This document shows positions 26,953-34,976 of a stretch of DNA of 64,000 nt, piece after piece. Every line of letters begins with the position of its first letter. Position 1 is the stretch's first letter. Location: positions 62,001-126,000 of the forward strand of contig NZ_JACEHK010000015.1 in NCBI RefSeq assembly GCF_025377685.1, written 5' to 3'. Under the pieces are notes generated by a model. It made no database searches. It had not been told where the DNA came from and saw only the letters and a program-made list of their open reading frames with translations. Origin of the DNA: Anaerobacillus sp. CMMVII. GTDB taxonomy: Bacteria; Bacillota; Bacilli; Bacillales; Anaerobacillaceae. A program made the position numbers and the translations under genes.

Positions 26953-26990
26953 TAAAAAAGGGATGGAGAGCAACTCTCCATCCCTTTTAT
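26953..26990 (+). terminator. Terminator upstream of the ferredoxin operon
   Basis: AAAAAGGGATGGAGAG / CTCTCCATCCCTTTT is a near-perfect stem with a short loop and a T-run. It separates the SHOCT gene from the ferredoxin operon. The following 200 bp are AT-rich and empty until the promoter. Confidence 0.88.
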
Positions 26991-27195
26991 TTATACTTTT
27001 GTCGCTCATCTCATCGTTGACTCTACAAAATGAATTTGAAATTGTTAAACAATCAATACAATAAACCTTGTATTTTTCATTCTTCTTTCATAATCTCTCC
27101 CTTCTCACAGAAATGCATACGTTTAACCTGACTTTAAAAACAAAATAGTGGTAATATCTTCCTGACACATTTTAGTCAAAAAAATCTCTTGCGTC

Positions 27196-27250
27196 TTGAT
27201 ACCCCTCGTAGTATGATTACAATATATTACGATATACCTGTTAGGGTATA
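27196..27250 (+). promoter_or_regulatory. Promoter and CstR-type operator of the ferredoxin-cytochrome-selenoprotein operon
   Basis: TTGATA (27196-27201) and TACAAT (27218-27223) form a promoter with a 16-bp spacer. TATACCTGTTAGGGTATA (27233-27250) downstream is a strong operator. A weaker related block, GATACCCCTCGTAGTATG (27198-27215), lies between the -35 and -10 boxes. The operon should respond to the same regulator as the sulfur-transfer genes. Confidence 0.75.
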
Positions 27251-27271
27251 ATTGTTAAGGGGGAGTTATTG

Positions 27272-28330
27272 ATGACAGAAACAAATAACATCAATCGCCG
27301 TACCTTTTTGAAAAGGTCGGCTCAAGCTACAATAACAGCTGGTGTCGTTGCGACGACAAGTAATTCTGTTTTTGCTGCTGCAACAGAAACAGAAGCTACA
27401 GGATATATTGGTTCAATTATTGATTTAACAAAGTGTGATGGATGTGTAAACTATGATACGCCACTTTGTGTAACTGCATGTAAGACGAAAAATGAACATC
27501 GTTTTCCTCAACCAGAAGGTCCTTTAAAGAACTATTGGCCACAAAAACGACATGAAGATTATTCAAAAGAACAGGATCGTACGGATCGCTTAACACCTTA
27601 CAACTGGACGTTTATTGAACAAGTAGAGGTTTCTCATGATGGCATTACCGAGATGGTTTCTATCCCACGCCGTTGTATGCACTGTATTGATGCCCCTTGT
27701 CAAAAACTCTGTCCTTTTGGAGTTATTGATAAGACTGAACAGGGTGCAGTAAAAATTGATGAATTTTTCTGTATGGGTGGAGCAAAATGTCGTGATGTAT
27801 GTCCTTGGGACATCCCACAGCGTCAAGCCGGTGTAGGTGTTTATATGCACATTGCACCAGATTTAGCTGGTGGTGGGGTTATGTATAAGTGTGATATGTG
27901 TAGCGATTTACTTGCAAAAGGAGAAAGCCCAGCATGTCAAACTTCGTGTCCAACTGGAGCAGTAGAGTTTGGCCCTGTTGACCAAATGAGAAAACTAGCT
28001 CAGGAAAAAGCTGCTGAAATTGGTGGTTATGTCTATGGTGACGATGAAAATGGTGGAACGTTAACGTTCTATGTTTCAAAAGTTCCATTTGATAAAATTA
28101 ATGATGCAATTGTTAAGAGTAAAGCAGAAGCAAAAGCCAAGAGCCAAGATAAGCGCCCAGATGGTCGACCAAATATGGAGCCAAAAGTAGGCAATATGCT
28201 TGATACGACTCAAGGTTTAATGCTTGCAACGTTGATCGCACCAATTGCAGGTGCTGCAACTGCAGGTATTGCAGCTTATAAAACATTAAAAGGTAAAAAG
28301 AATGAAAGTGGTGATAAGCATGAAGAATAA
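27272..28330 (+). CDS. Tat-exported four-cluster ferredoxin, FdnH/HybA-like electron-transfer subunit
   Basis: 352 aa. A twin-arginine signal (NRRTFLKRSAQ, residues about 8-18) sends it across the membrane already folded. Sixteen-cysteine ladder: CDGCVNYDTPLCVTAC, CMHCIDAPCQKLC, CMGGAKCRDVC and CDMCSDLLAKGESPACQTSC, enough for four cubane clusters as in formate dehydrogenase-N beta. A hydrophobic C-terminal segment (residues about 315-335) anchors it. AGGGGGAG precedes the ATG at 27272. It overlaps the cytochrome b gene. No molybdopterin catalytic subunit is adjacent, so its electron donor or acceptor partner is unknown. Confidence 0.92.
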   Translation: MTETNNINRRTFLKRSAQATITAGVVATTSNSVFAAATETEATGYIGSIIDLTKCDGCVNYDTPLCVTACKTKNEHRFPQPEGPLKNYWPQKRHEDYSKEQDRTDRLTPYNWTFIEQVEVSHDGITEMVSIPRRCMHCIDAPCQKLCPFGVIDKTEQGAVKIDEFFCMGGAKCRDVCPWDIPQRQAGVGVYMHIAPDLAGGGVMYKCDMCSDLLAKGESPACQTSCPTGAVEFGPVDQMRKLAQEKAAEIGGYVYGDDENGGTLTFYVSKVPFDKINDAIVKSKAEAKAKSQDKRPDGRPNMEPKVGNMLDTTQGLMLATLIAPIAGAATAGIAAYKTLKGKKNESGDKHEE

Positions 28331-29009
28331 GAAAGAGAAAATTCTTAGGCAACCTTTATCAAACCGTTTTGTTCACTGGGGTTCAGCAATTTCAATCATT
28401 ATGCTAATTATCACAGGGTTAGGTCAGATGCCACTTTATGGACGCTATTTGCTCGTCCAACCATTTGGAACAGGCTGGTTAACAAGATATGATATAACGC
28501 TTTATGTTCACTACTTCTTTGCTGCTTTATTAATTTTCATCATTTTTTATCATCTTGTTTATCATTTAATTCGAAAAGAATTTCACATCATACCTAAAAA
28601 AGGTGATGTTAAGGCATCGTATGAAATTATTAAAGCGATGGTCATGCGTAAACACGAGCCGCCTAGTGAGAAGTATCTACCTGAACAACGATTAGCATAT
28701 GCATTTTTCGCTTTTGCAATCGGTCTAGTGATTGTCACTGGTTTATTCAAAGTTATTAAAAATATTCAAGGAGTTCAAGCATCTAATGAATTTTTGCTAT
28801 GGGGTGCTCAACTTCATAACTTAGCGACAGTCTTAGTAATCCTTGGAATTGTTATGCACTTAGGAGCCTTTGTGGTCAAGGCAAATCGAAAAATGTTACC
28901 TGGTATGTTTACAGGATACGTTGATAAGGAATATGTAAAAGAACGCCATACGATCTGGTATAAAGAGCTAGAGGAGGAAAAAGCTAAAAAGAAAAAAAAG
29001 GTAATGTAA
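28320..29009 (+). CDS. Cytochrome b/b6-type membrane subunit (FdnI-like)
   Basis: 229 aa with four spans. Candidate haem ligands are in SNRFVHWGSA, LYVHYFFA, YHLVYHLIRKEF and QLHNLATVLVILGIVMHLG, the pattern of formate dehydrogenase gamma and related diheme cytochromes b561. The ATG at 28320 is preferred, with GGTGAT upstream, and it overlaps the ferredoxin end by 11 bp. It would link quinone to the extracytoplasmic ferredoxin. The basic C-terminal tail ends 28 bp before the small UGA-containing gene. Confidence 0.9.
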   Translation: MKNKKEKILRQPLSNRFVHWGSAISIIMLIITGLGQMPLYGRYLLVQPFGTGWLTRYDITLYVHYFFAALLIFIIFYHLVYHLIRKEFHIIPKKGDVKASYEIIKAMVMRKHEPPSEKYLPEQRLAYAFFAFAIGLVIVTGLFKVIKNIQGVQASNEFLLWGAQLHNLATVLVILGIVMHLGAFVVKANRKMLPGMFTGYVDKEYVKERHTIWYKELEEEKAKKKKKVM

Positions 29010-29037
29010 GCTTTGAAACGAAAGGAGTCGAACGTTG

Positions 29038-29196
29038 ATGGCAGAAGAGAAAAAATGTAATCCCGTTAGTGGTTGAGCTGCTCCAACTTCCACTACCAAG
29101 GTTAAGCAAACAAAAATACCGTCTGTTTGACCAGGTACATGGGTATGGCTCCTGGTAGGAGTTTATTTCATCATTCAACATTTATTCTTTAAATAA
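29038..29196 (+). CDS. Candidate selenoprotein: 52-aa membrane protein with two in-frame UGA codons
   Basis: ATG at 29038 with AAGGAG 10 bp upstream, 28 bp after the cytochrome gene; the frame ends at TAA 29194-29196. It contains UGA at 29074-29076 (codon 13) and 29128-29130 (codon 31). Read as Sec (U): Cys7 and Sec13 lie in KKCNPVSGUAAP, a polar linker follows, then Sec31 in PSVUPGTWVW, directly before one span (residues about 35-51). The start, ribosome site, membrane segment and terminator position all argue for a real gene. A 6-bp stem ACCAGG / CCTGGT starts at the second UGA (29130-29156), and a weaker hairpin lies 9 bases after the first, as expected for bacterial SECIS elements. I do not recognise the family. 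Alternatives are nonsense decay or readthrough as Trp. Confidence 0.62.
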
Positions 29197-29243
29197 GGCA
29201 GTATGCCTAAACTAACTATGACAATAGGTCCCACCAACTTGCG

Positions 29244-29273
29244 AAAAAACTACCATTTTATGGTGGTTTTTTC
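29244..29273 (+). terminator. Terminator after the selenoprotein candidate
   Basis: AAAACTACCA / TGGTGGTTTT stem with loop TTTTA and a six-T run. It is placed 48 bp after the TAA of the UGA-containing frame, which fits that frame being the last gene of the operon. Confidence 0.85.
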
Positions 29274-29337
29274 TTTATGAAAATAAGGGAACACTGCTTA
29301 TATATCTAAAAGTTTTGTTACCATAGGAGGAAATGAG

Positions 29338-29727
29338 ATGTTTCATTATACGGTCGAAACAACAAATTCAATTAACGAGACAATTAAAAGCTTGGAGAAA
29401 AATTTAGCTGAAGAGCAGTTTGGCATCCTATGGAAATTTGATGTAAAAGCAAAATTATTGGAAAAGGGTTTGAATTTTGAGGATGAGTATCAGGTTTTAG
29501 AAGTTTGTAACCCCGTGGAAGCGGAGCGAGTGTTAAGCCAAAATAAAATGATAGGCTACTTTTTACCATGCAAAATCGTAGTCTTTGCGGATAAAGGAAA
29601 AACGATGCTAGGAATGCCAAAACCAAGCTTTCTAATTAATTCAGTAACTGAAGATGACAAAGACTTGCTAGAGATGGCTAAGGATATCGAGAAGCGTTTA
29701 ATTGATTGTATTAACAAAAGTATGTAA
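29338..29727 (+). CDS. DUF302-family protein
   Basis: 129-aa single-domain protein. YQVLEVCNPVEAERVL and GYFLPCKIVVFADKGKT with the Cys in LPCK match the DUF302 signature. The fold is a small alpha/beta barrel and the function is unknown. DUF302 proteins recur in sulfide-oxidation and thiosulfate clusters, which matches this position. GGAGGAAATGAG precedes the start. Confidence 0.85.
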   Translation: MFHYTVETTNSINETIKSLEKNLAEEQFGILWKFDVKAKLLEKGLNFEDEYQVLEVCNPVEAERVLSQNKMIGYFLPCKIVVFADKGKTMLGMPKPSFLINSVTEDDKDLLEMAKDIEKRLIDCINKSM

Positions 29728-29737
29728 GAACTTTTAT

Positions 29738-29761
29738 CGCCGAGCATATCGGCGTTTTTTA
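29738..29761 (+). terminator. Terminator after the DUF302 gene
   Basis: CGCCGA / TCGGCG stem, five-base loop, six T residues. Confidence 0.88.
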
Positions 29762-29855
29762 ATTCCCTAAAAAGGAAAATGGTTCAATAACTAGCTATTA
29801 CTTCGACAAATTTTATCATACCCCGTAGGAGATAGTAAGAAAGAACGGAGGTGAG

Positions 29856-30173
29856 ATGATTATGCCTTATACTGAAACGAAAATTCCTGAAATTACACCA
29901 AAAGAAGTAAAGGAAATGATAAAACAAGGAAAAGATCCAAGCCTTGTTGATGTAAGGGAATTACAAGAGGTTATGGCTGGGAAAATTGAAAATGCAAAGC
30001 ACATCCCTTTAGGAGAAGTCTTAAGAAGGTTTGATGAGCTTGATAAAGATAAAGAACATATTATTGTGTGTCGATCTGGGAATCGTAGTGAGTTAGCTAG
30101 TGAGTGGCTACATCAGAAGGGATACAAAGTAAAGAATATGGTTGGTGGCATGGTGGATTGGAATAAAAGTTAA
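29856..30173 (+). CDS. Single-domain rhodanese sulfurtransferase
   Basis: 105-aa cytosolic rhodanese. SLVDVREL(QE) near the N-end and the active-site loop VCRSGNRSE (Cys about 71) are complete, and the C-terminal VVGGM-type ending is present as NMVGGMVDW. It carries sulfane sulfur as a cysteine persulfide. Two ATGs are possible (29856, 29862) behind GGAGGTGAG. It is first in a five-gene cassette with TusA-rhodanese, DsrE-like, rhodanese-dioxygenase and TusA genes. A weak half-match to the CstR-type box lies at 29817-29834. Confidence 0.9.
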   Translation: MIMPYTETKIPEITPKEVKEMIKQGKDPSLVDVRELQEVMAGKIENAKHIPLGEVLRRFDELDKDKEHIIVCRSGNRSELASEWLHQKGYKVKNMVGGMVDWNKS

Positions 30174-30195
30174 TCGAGCTTAAGGGGGGAAAATC

Positions 30196-30761
30196 ATGAT
30201 TACTAGTAATAAAACACTAGATGCAAAAGGACTAGCTTGTCCAATGCCGATTGTTAAAACAAAAAGGAAATTGAAACCCTTGATCCAGGTCAAGTGTTGG
30301 AAATTCAAGCCACTGACAAAGGTTCAACAGCAGATATTGCAGCTTGGGCGAAAAATACAGGCCACCATTACTTGGGAACCGTTGAAGATGGGGAAATCCT
30401 AAAACATTATTTGCAAAAAGCAGATCCAAGTGAAATAAAAGAAGAAACAAAGCATCCCCATACCATTAGTATCGAGGACCTCCTTCAGAAGATTGAAGGA
30501 GATGAAAAAGTTACGGTATTGGATGTTAGGGAACCTGCCGAATATGCTTTTGGTCATATCCAAGGTGCAAAATCGATTCCCTTAGGGGAGTTAGAGAAGC
30601 GGTTCGAGGAATTAGATCAGAATGAGGAAATCCACGTGATTTGTCGTACTGACCGCAGAAGTGATTTAGCTGCTCAACAATTAACTGAAAAGGGTTTTAA
30701 AAATGTAAAAAATGTAAGTGACGGGATGAGTAAATGGACAGGTTCAGTTACTAAAAATTAA
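30196..30761 (+). CDS. TusA-rhodanese fusion sulfur carrier (one-base indel)
   Basis: N-terminal TusA domain with LDAKGLACPMPIVKTK (persulfide Cys in ACPMP), C-terminal rhodanese with DVREPAEYAFGHIQGAKSIP and VICRTDRRSDL (active Cys). The two parts are in different frames. Adding one A in the run at 30261-30265 joins them and restores the sequence shared with the intact paralogue at 36445-37011, giving about 188 aa. I treat it as one gene. This architecture resembles part of staphylococcal CstA, which relays persulfide sulfur. AAGGGGGGAAA precedes the ATG. Confidence 0.85.
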
Positions 30762-30775
30762 TAGGAGGAATTTAT

Positions 30776-31174
30776 ATGGCGACAACCAAATTAGCTATTA
30801 TTGCAAGTAACGGTGGTTTGTTTGATGCTTATAAAGTATTTAATATTGCAACGGCAGCAGCAGCTACAGATACAGAAGTAGCGATTTTTTTTACTTTTGA
30901 AGGATTAAACTTAATTCATAAACAAGCCTATGGACAACTTCAAATGCCAGAAGGCAAAGAACATTTTGCTGAGGGCTTCAAAAGTGCAAATGTGCCGAGT
31001 ATCCCTGAACTAGTTGATGTGGCAATTGAAATGGGTGTAAAAATCATTGCTTGTCAGATGACAATGGATGTGATGAATTTACAAAAAGAAGATTTTATTG
31101 ACGGAATTGACGTTGGTGGTGCTGTTACATTTTTAGACTTTGCAAATGGAGCTAACATCACACTTACATTCTAA
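30776..31174 (+). CDS. DsrE-family sulfur-relay protein
   Basis: 132-aa DsrE/DsrF/DrsH-like protein. KLAIIASNGGLFDAYKVFNI starts the fold; the conserved Cys is in IIACQMTMDVM (residue about 100), and GIDVGGAVTFLDFA ends the domain. Such proteins accept sulfur on a Cys and hand it to TusA or rhodanese. It is co-directional with its neighbours (15 bp spacing), with AGGAGG before the ATG. A longer paralogue lies at 35859. Confidence 0.88.
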   Translation: MATTKLAIIASNGGLFDAYKVFNIATAAAATDTEVAIFFTFEGLNLIHKQAYGQLQMPEGKEHFAEGFKSANVPSIPELVDVAIEMGVKIIACQMTMDVMNLQKEDFIDGIDVGGAVTFLDFANGANITLTF

Positions 31175-31187
31175 ATGAAATGGGGCT

Positions 31188-32333
31188 ATGCAAACTATGA
31201 CAGCGGGAACAACTGTTAAAGGCATCTCAGTTCAGGAATTAACAAAAAAGGTTATTAATGGTGAACGCCTATTTATATTAGATGTTAGAAATGAGACTGA
31301 TTTTGATAATTGGAAAATTGAAGGAGAAAATGTTGAGATCATCAATAAACCTTATTTTGAATTAATGGATGGGCTCGAAGCGATTGTAGATAAACTCCCA
31401 AAAAATGAACCTATTTATGTTGTATGTGCGAAAACAGGATCATCGGAGTTTGTAGCAGGGGAAATTGCAGAAGCTGGTTATTCAAATGTGTTTTATATGG
31501 AAGGTGGAATGAAAGGCTGGAGTGAATATTTAGAGCCAATCAAAGTAGGTAACTTGAGTAATGGTGCTATCCATCAATTTGTGAGAATTGGTAAGGGGTG
31601 TTTATCATATCTTATTGAGTCAGAAGGTAAAGCAATTATTGTTGATACAAACCGCATGATTGAGCAATATGAAGCCTTTTTAACTGCGCATAACCTTAAG
31701 CTTGAAGCTTGTATTGATACTCATCTTCATGCAGACCATATTTCAGGTGGTAAAAGGTTAACTGAGAAGTGTGGAGGAACGTATTATTTACCTGAGAAAG
31801 ATGCTGGTGAAGTAACATTCTCATATGAAAAGCTTGAGGATCAAGCGGAAATTAGTGTTGGTTCTATAACAGTGAAGGCTTTATATTCACCAGGTCATAC
31901 AATTGGAAGTACCTCTCTAATCGTAGACGATAAATTTTTATTAACAGGGGATATTTTATTTATTGATTCCATTGGTCGTCCCGACTTAGCTGGTAAAGCG
32001 GAAGATTGGGTAAATGACTTACGGGAAACTCTTTACCAACGTTATAAAACAGTGGCTGCAGAGTTGACGGTATTACCTGCACATTTTATGGGGATTAAAG
32101 AAATGAACAAGGATGGTAGTATTTCTGAAAAGCTGGGTGTTCTTTATCAAGAAAATCATGGTTTAAATATAGGCGATGCTGATAAATTTAGACGAACAGT
32201 TACAGAAAACCTACCACCTCAACCGAATGCGTATCAAGAAATAAGACAAACTAATATGGGGAAAATAAATCCGGATGAAGAAGCACAAAGGGAAATGGAA
32301 ATTGGTCCAAATCGCTGTGCTGTTCGAGAATAG
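31188..32333 (+). CDS. Rhodanese-metallo-beta-lactamase fusion, persulfide dioxygenase type
   Basis: 381 aa. An N-terminal rhodanese ([15 protein letters not shown], active-site [10 protein letters not shown]) is followed by an ETHE1-like metallo-beta-lactamase with the iron site [24 protein letters not shown] and [16 protein letters not shown]. The conserved tail [11 protein letters not shown] is shared with the paralogue at 37053. Family members oxidise glutathione- or CoA-bound persulfide to sulfite, and the fused rhodanese can form thiosulfate. The two ATGs (31188, 31197) are both possible. The domain order differs from staphylococcal CstB. Confidence 0.93.
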   Translation: MQTMTAGTTVKGISVQELTKKVINGERLFILDVRNETDFDNWKIEGENVEIINKPYFELMDGLEAIVDKLPKNEPIYVVCAKTGSSEFVAGEIAEAGYSNVFYMEGGMKGWSEYLEPIKVGNLSNGAIHQFVRIGKGCLSYLIESEGKAIIVDTNRMIEQYEAFLTAHNLKLEACIDTHLHADHISGGKRLTEKCGGTYYLPEKDAGEVTFSYEKLEDQAEISVGSITVKALYSPGHTIGSTSLIVDDKFLLTGDILFIDSIGRPDLAGKAEDWVNDLRETLYQRYKTVAAELTVLPAHFMGIKEMNKDGSISEKLGVLYQENHGLNIGDADKFRRTVTENLPPQPNAYQEIRQTNMGKINPDEEAQREMEIGPNRCAVRE

Positions 32334-32345
32334 GGGGAGTTTATT

Positions 32346-32579
32346 ATGGATATTCAAGCTAATAAAGTATTGGATGCGAAAGGTCTTGCTTGCCCAATGC
32401 CAATCGTTAAAACCAAAAAAGCAATGGATGAATTAGGTTCTGGCGAAATATTAGAAGTGCATGCGACTGATAAAGGAGCAAAAAATGATTTATCTGCTTG
32501 GGCTACTTCAACTGGCCATGAATTAATAGGAGATAAAGAAGAAAGTGGAGTCTTTACTTTTTATATTCGAAAACACTAG
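32346..32579 (+). CDS. TusA-family sulfur carrier
   Basis: 77-aa single-domain TusA protein with LDAKGLACPMPIVKTKKAM; the persulfide Cys lies in ACPMP at about residue 18. It would receive sulfur from the rhodaneses and DsrE. Placed 12 bp after the dioxygenase, with GGGGGAG before the ATG, it is the last gene of cassette 1. Confidence 0.92.
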   Translation: MDIQANKVLDAKGLACPMPIVKTKKAMDELGSGEILEVHATDKGAKNDLSAWATSTGHELIGDKEESGVFTFYIRKH

Positions 32580-32601
32580 GGGGCAATAGCCCTCTTTTTC
32601 C
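32576..32601 (+). terminator. Terminator after cassette 1
   Basis: AGGGGGC / GCCCTCT stem with loop AATA and a five-T run, overlapping the TusA stop. Confidence 0.8.
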
Positions 32602-32627
32602 TAATTACATAAAAAGATAACAACATG

Positions 32628-32673
32628 TTGACAGTGTAAACTTTTTGTATTAATATATACCTACAGGGGTATA
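32628..32673 (+). promoter_or_regulatory. Promoter and CstR-type operator of the SulP-carbonic anhydrase operon
   Basis: TTGACA (32628-32633), a 17-bp spacer and TAATAT (32651-32656) form a near-consensus promoter. TATACCTACAGGGGTATA (32656-32673) begins at the last base of the -10 box. Occupancy would block transcription initiation. Confidence 0.82.
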
Positions 32674-32699
32674 AAAAGAGGTTGAAGGAGGCTTATTAT

Positions 32700-34367
32700 A
32701 TGTTTAAAAAATTTATACCAGCGCTCGAATGGATTCCGAATTATAAAAGGACTGACCTAAGTGGTGACCTTTCCGCAGGCTTAATTGTTGCGATTATGTT
32801 AATTCCACAAGGGATGGCCTATGCACTGTTAGCTGGTTTGCCTCCAGTTATAGGATTATATGCATCAACGATACCATTACTTATTTATGCATTATTTGGT
32901 ACTTCAAAGCATTTGGCAGTGGGACCTGTGGCAATTGTATCATTATTAGTACTAACTGGGGTATCAACGCTAGCAGAGCCTGGTTCTGAAGAATATATCG
33001 CTCTAGTACTACTACTTATGTTGATGATTGGTATTTTTCAATTACTCCTAGGAGTCTTGCGTCTTGGTTTTTTAGTCAATTTTCTATCCCATGCTGTAAT
33101 CAGTGCTTTTACCTCTGCAGCTGCTATTATTATTGGATTAAGTCAATTGAAGCACTTGTTAGGAGTAAAACTTGAAGCAGGCAAGGATGTTTTTAAGCTA
33201 CTCTATGAAGCATTTATGAGAGCATCCGAAATTAATCCGATTACTCTTTTAATTGGGATTGTTAGTATTTTAGTGCTTGTTTATGTTAAGAAGTTAATTC
33301 CAAAAATACCAGGCCCACTTTTGGTGGTTGTTATCAGTATTTTAGTTGTCTATGGATTTAATCTTGAAAATTACGGTGTGAAAATTGTTGGAGTGGTACC
33401 AAGTGGACTTCCAGGTTTATCATTGCCATCATTTGAGTTTAATGCCTTTATTGCATTATTACCAATGGCCATTACCATCTCACTCATTGGTTTTATGGAA
33501 TCGATAGCGATGGCGAAAGCAATTGCTGCAAAAGAAAAGTACAAAGTGGTTGCGAATAAGGAGTTAATTGGATTAGGACTTGCAAATATTGGTGGATCGT
33601 TTTTCTCAGCTTATCCAGTTACAGGTGGTTTCTCACGTTCAGCTGTTAATTATCAGTCAGGTGCTAGAACGCCAATGGCTTCTGTGATAACTGCAATCTT
33701 AATTTTCTTAACTTTGTTATTTTTCACTAGCTTATTTTATTATCTACCGAATGCGGTTTTAGCCGCCATTATTATGGTTGCTGTTTATGGTTTAATTGAC
33801 TTCAAAGAAGCTAAACACTTATTTAAAGTACGAAGTGTTGATGGTTGGACTTGGGTAATTACTTTTATCGCAACTTTAGTTATCGGAATTGAGCTTGGTA
33901 TTTTAGTTGGAGTGGGGTTCTCACTTATCATATTTATTGGGAGAAGTGCCTATCCACATGTAGCGGAGCTTGGTTTTCTAACAAAAGAAAATGTCTACCG
34001 AAATATTGAACGTTATCCGAATGCAAAAGTATTTTCCGATGTCTTAATTTTTCGATTTGACGCATCATTGTATTTTGCCAACATGTCGTTTTTTGAAAAT
34101 AAGTTAAGCGAACGAATACTCAATAAACCGGACACACAGTGGGTTGTCTTAGATTTTTCTGGCGTTAATTCGATTGATGCAGTTGCCTTACATTCGTTGA
34201 AAGAATTAATTCTTACTTATAATGAAGCAAGAGTTGAATTCTTGATTGCAGGAGTAAAAGGACCTGTTATGGATTTAATGAAAAAAGCCGGCTATCAAGA
34301 GAAGTTTGCTGAGAAAATCACATACCCTTCAGTTGATCATGTATTAAAAGATATAGAAAAAAAGTAG
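32700..34367 (+). CDS. SulP-family anion permease with STAS domain
   Basis: 555 aa. About twelve spans carry the SulP motifs: GLIVAIMLIPQGMAYALLAG, VGPVAIVSLL and GGFSRSAVNYQSGARTP. A C-terminal STAS domain follows (VFSDVLIFRFDASLYFAN, VVLDFSGVNSIDAVALHSL). Known substrates are sulfate, bicarbonate, dicarboxylates and similar anions. The adjoining carbonic anhydrase argues for bicarbonate; the CstR-type operator argues for sulfate or sulfite produced during persulfide oxidation. Start ATG 32700 has AAGGAGG 8 bp upstream; an upstream TTG is less likely. Confidence 0.92.
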   Translation: MFKKFIPALEWIPNYKRTDLSGDLSAGLIVAIMLIPQGMAYALLAGLPPVIGLYASTIPLLIYALFGTSKHLAVGPVAIVSLLVLTGVSTLAEPGSEEYIALVLLLMLMIGIFQLLLGVLRLGFLVNFLSHAVISAFTSAAAIIIGLSQLKHLLGVKLEAGKDVFKLLYEAFMRASEINPITLLIGIVSILVLVYVKKLIPKIPGPLLVVVISILVVYGFNLENYGVKIVGVVPSGLPGLSLPSFEFNAFIALLPMAITISLIGFMESIAMAKAIAAKEKYKVVANKELIGLGLANIGGSFFSAYPVTGGFSRSAVNYQSGARTPMASVITAILIFLTLLFFTSLFYYLPNAVLAAIIMVAVYGLIDFKEAKHLFKVRSVDGWTWVITFIATLVIGIELGILVGVGFSLIIFIGRSAYPHVAELGFLTKENVYRNIERYPNAKVFSDVLIFRFDASLYFANMSFFENKLSERILNKPDTQWVVLDFSGVNSIDAVALHSLKELILTYNEARVEFLIAGVKGPVMDLMKKAGYQEKFAEKITYPSVDHVLKDIEKK

Positions 34368-34380
34368 GGAGAAGAGAACT

Positions 34381-34950
34381 ATGGAATTGTTTGAGTTAAC
34401 CAAAAACAATGAGGAGTTTATTCGGAAAATAAAAGAGACTGACCCAGACTACTTTCAAAAATTAAAAGAAGGGCAAACACCTGAGTTTTTTGTGATTGCT
34501 TGTAGCGATTCAAGAGTTAGTCCATCAGTTGTTACACAATTACCTCTAGGTGCAATGTTTATCCATCGTAATATAGGGAATCAAGTTAATCTAAATGATG
34601 AGAGTTTTACAGCAAGTTTATATTATGCCCTTGTTCATTTAAAAGTGAAAAAAATTGTCATCAAAGGCCATACCGACTGTGGTGGAGTAAAAGCCGCATG
34701 GAAGGGTGTAGAAGACCTTGAGCTTTCAGGTTGGTTGAACAAAATTAGAAAGAATCTGCCATTCAAAGATGAAAACTGTAAGCTAACGTTAGACGAGTTA
34801 GCCAAAGAAAATCTTATAAGTCAGATGAAAAACTTAAAAACTCATCCTGTATATGAAAAATACGGTCAAAATGTTGAAATCTTAGGAGCATTGTTTCATG
34901 TTGAGTCGGGAGTACTTGAGTGGGTAAACACTCCCGAAGTTTCTCCCTAA
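34381..34950 (+). CDS. Beta-class carbonic anhydrase
   Basis: 189-aa zinc enzyme interconverting CO2 and bicarbonate. The zinc/active-site set is complete: ACSDSRV (Cys and the Asp-Arg dyad, residues about 40-46) and GHTDCGG (His and Cys, about 96-102), with FIHRNIGN between. It starts 13 bp after the SulP gene with GGGAGAAGAG upstream. The pair resembles other SulP-carbonic anhydrase gene neighbours thought to supply or drain bicarbonate. Confidence 0.95.
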   Translation: MELFELTKNNEEFIRKIKETDPDYFQKLKEGQTPEFFVIACSDSRVSPSVVTQLPLGAMFIHRNIGNQVNLNDESFTASLYYALVHLKVKKIVIKGHTDCGGVKAAWKGVEDLELSGWLNKIRKNLPFKDENCKLTLDELAKENLISQMKNLKTHPVYEKYGQNVEILGALFHVESGVLEWVNTPEVSP

Positions 34951-34976
34951 TAAGTTCCAAGGAGGTGGATGATTGA

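Noticed and set aside
29038-29196. UGA decoded as tryptophan in the small membrane protein
   Set aside because: All neighbouring genes use UGG for Trp and end normally at UGA in places; nothing suggests a changed code. Kept only as a weak alternative to selenocysteine.
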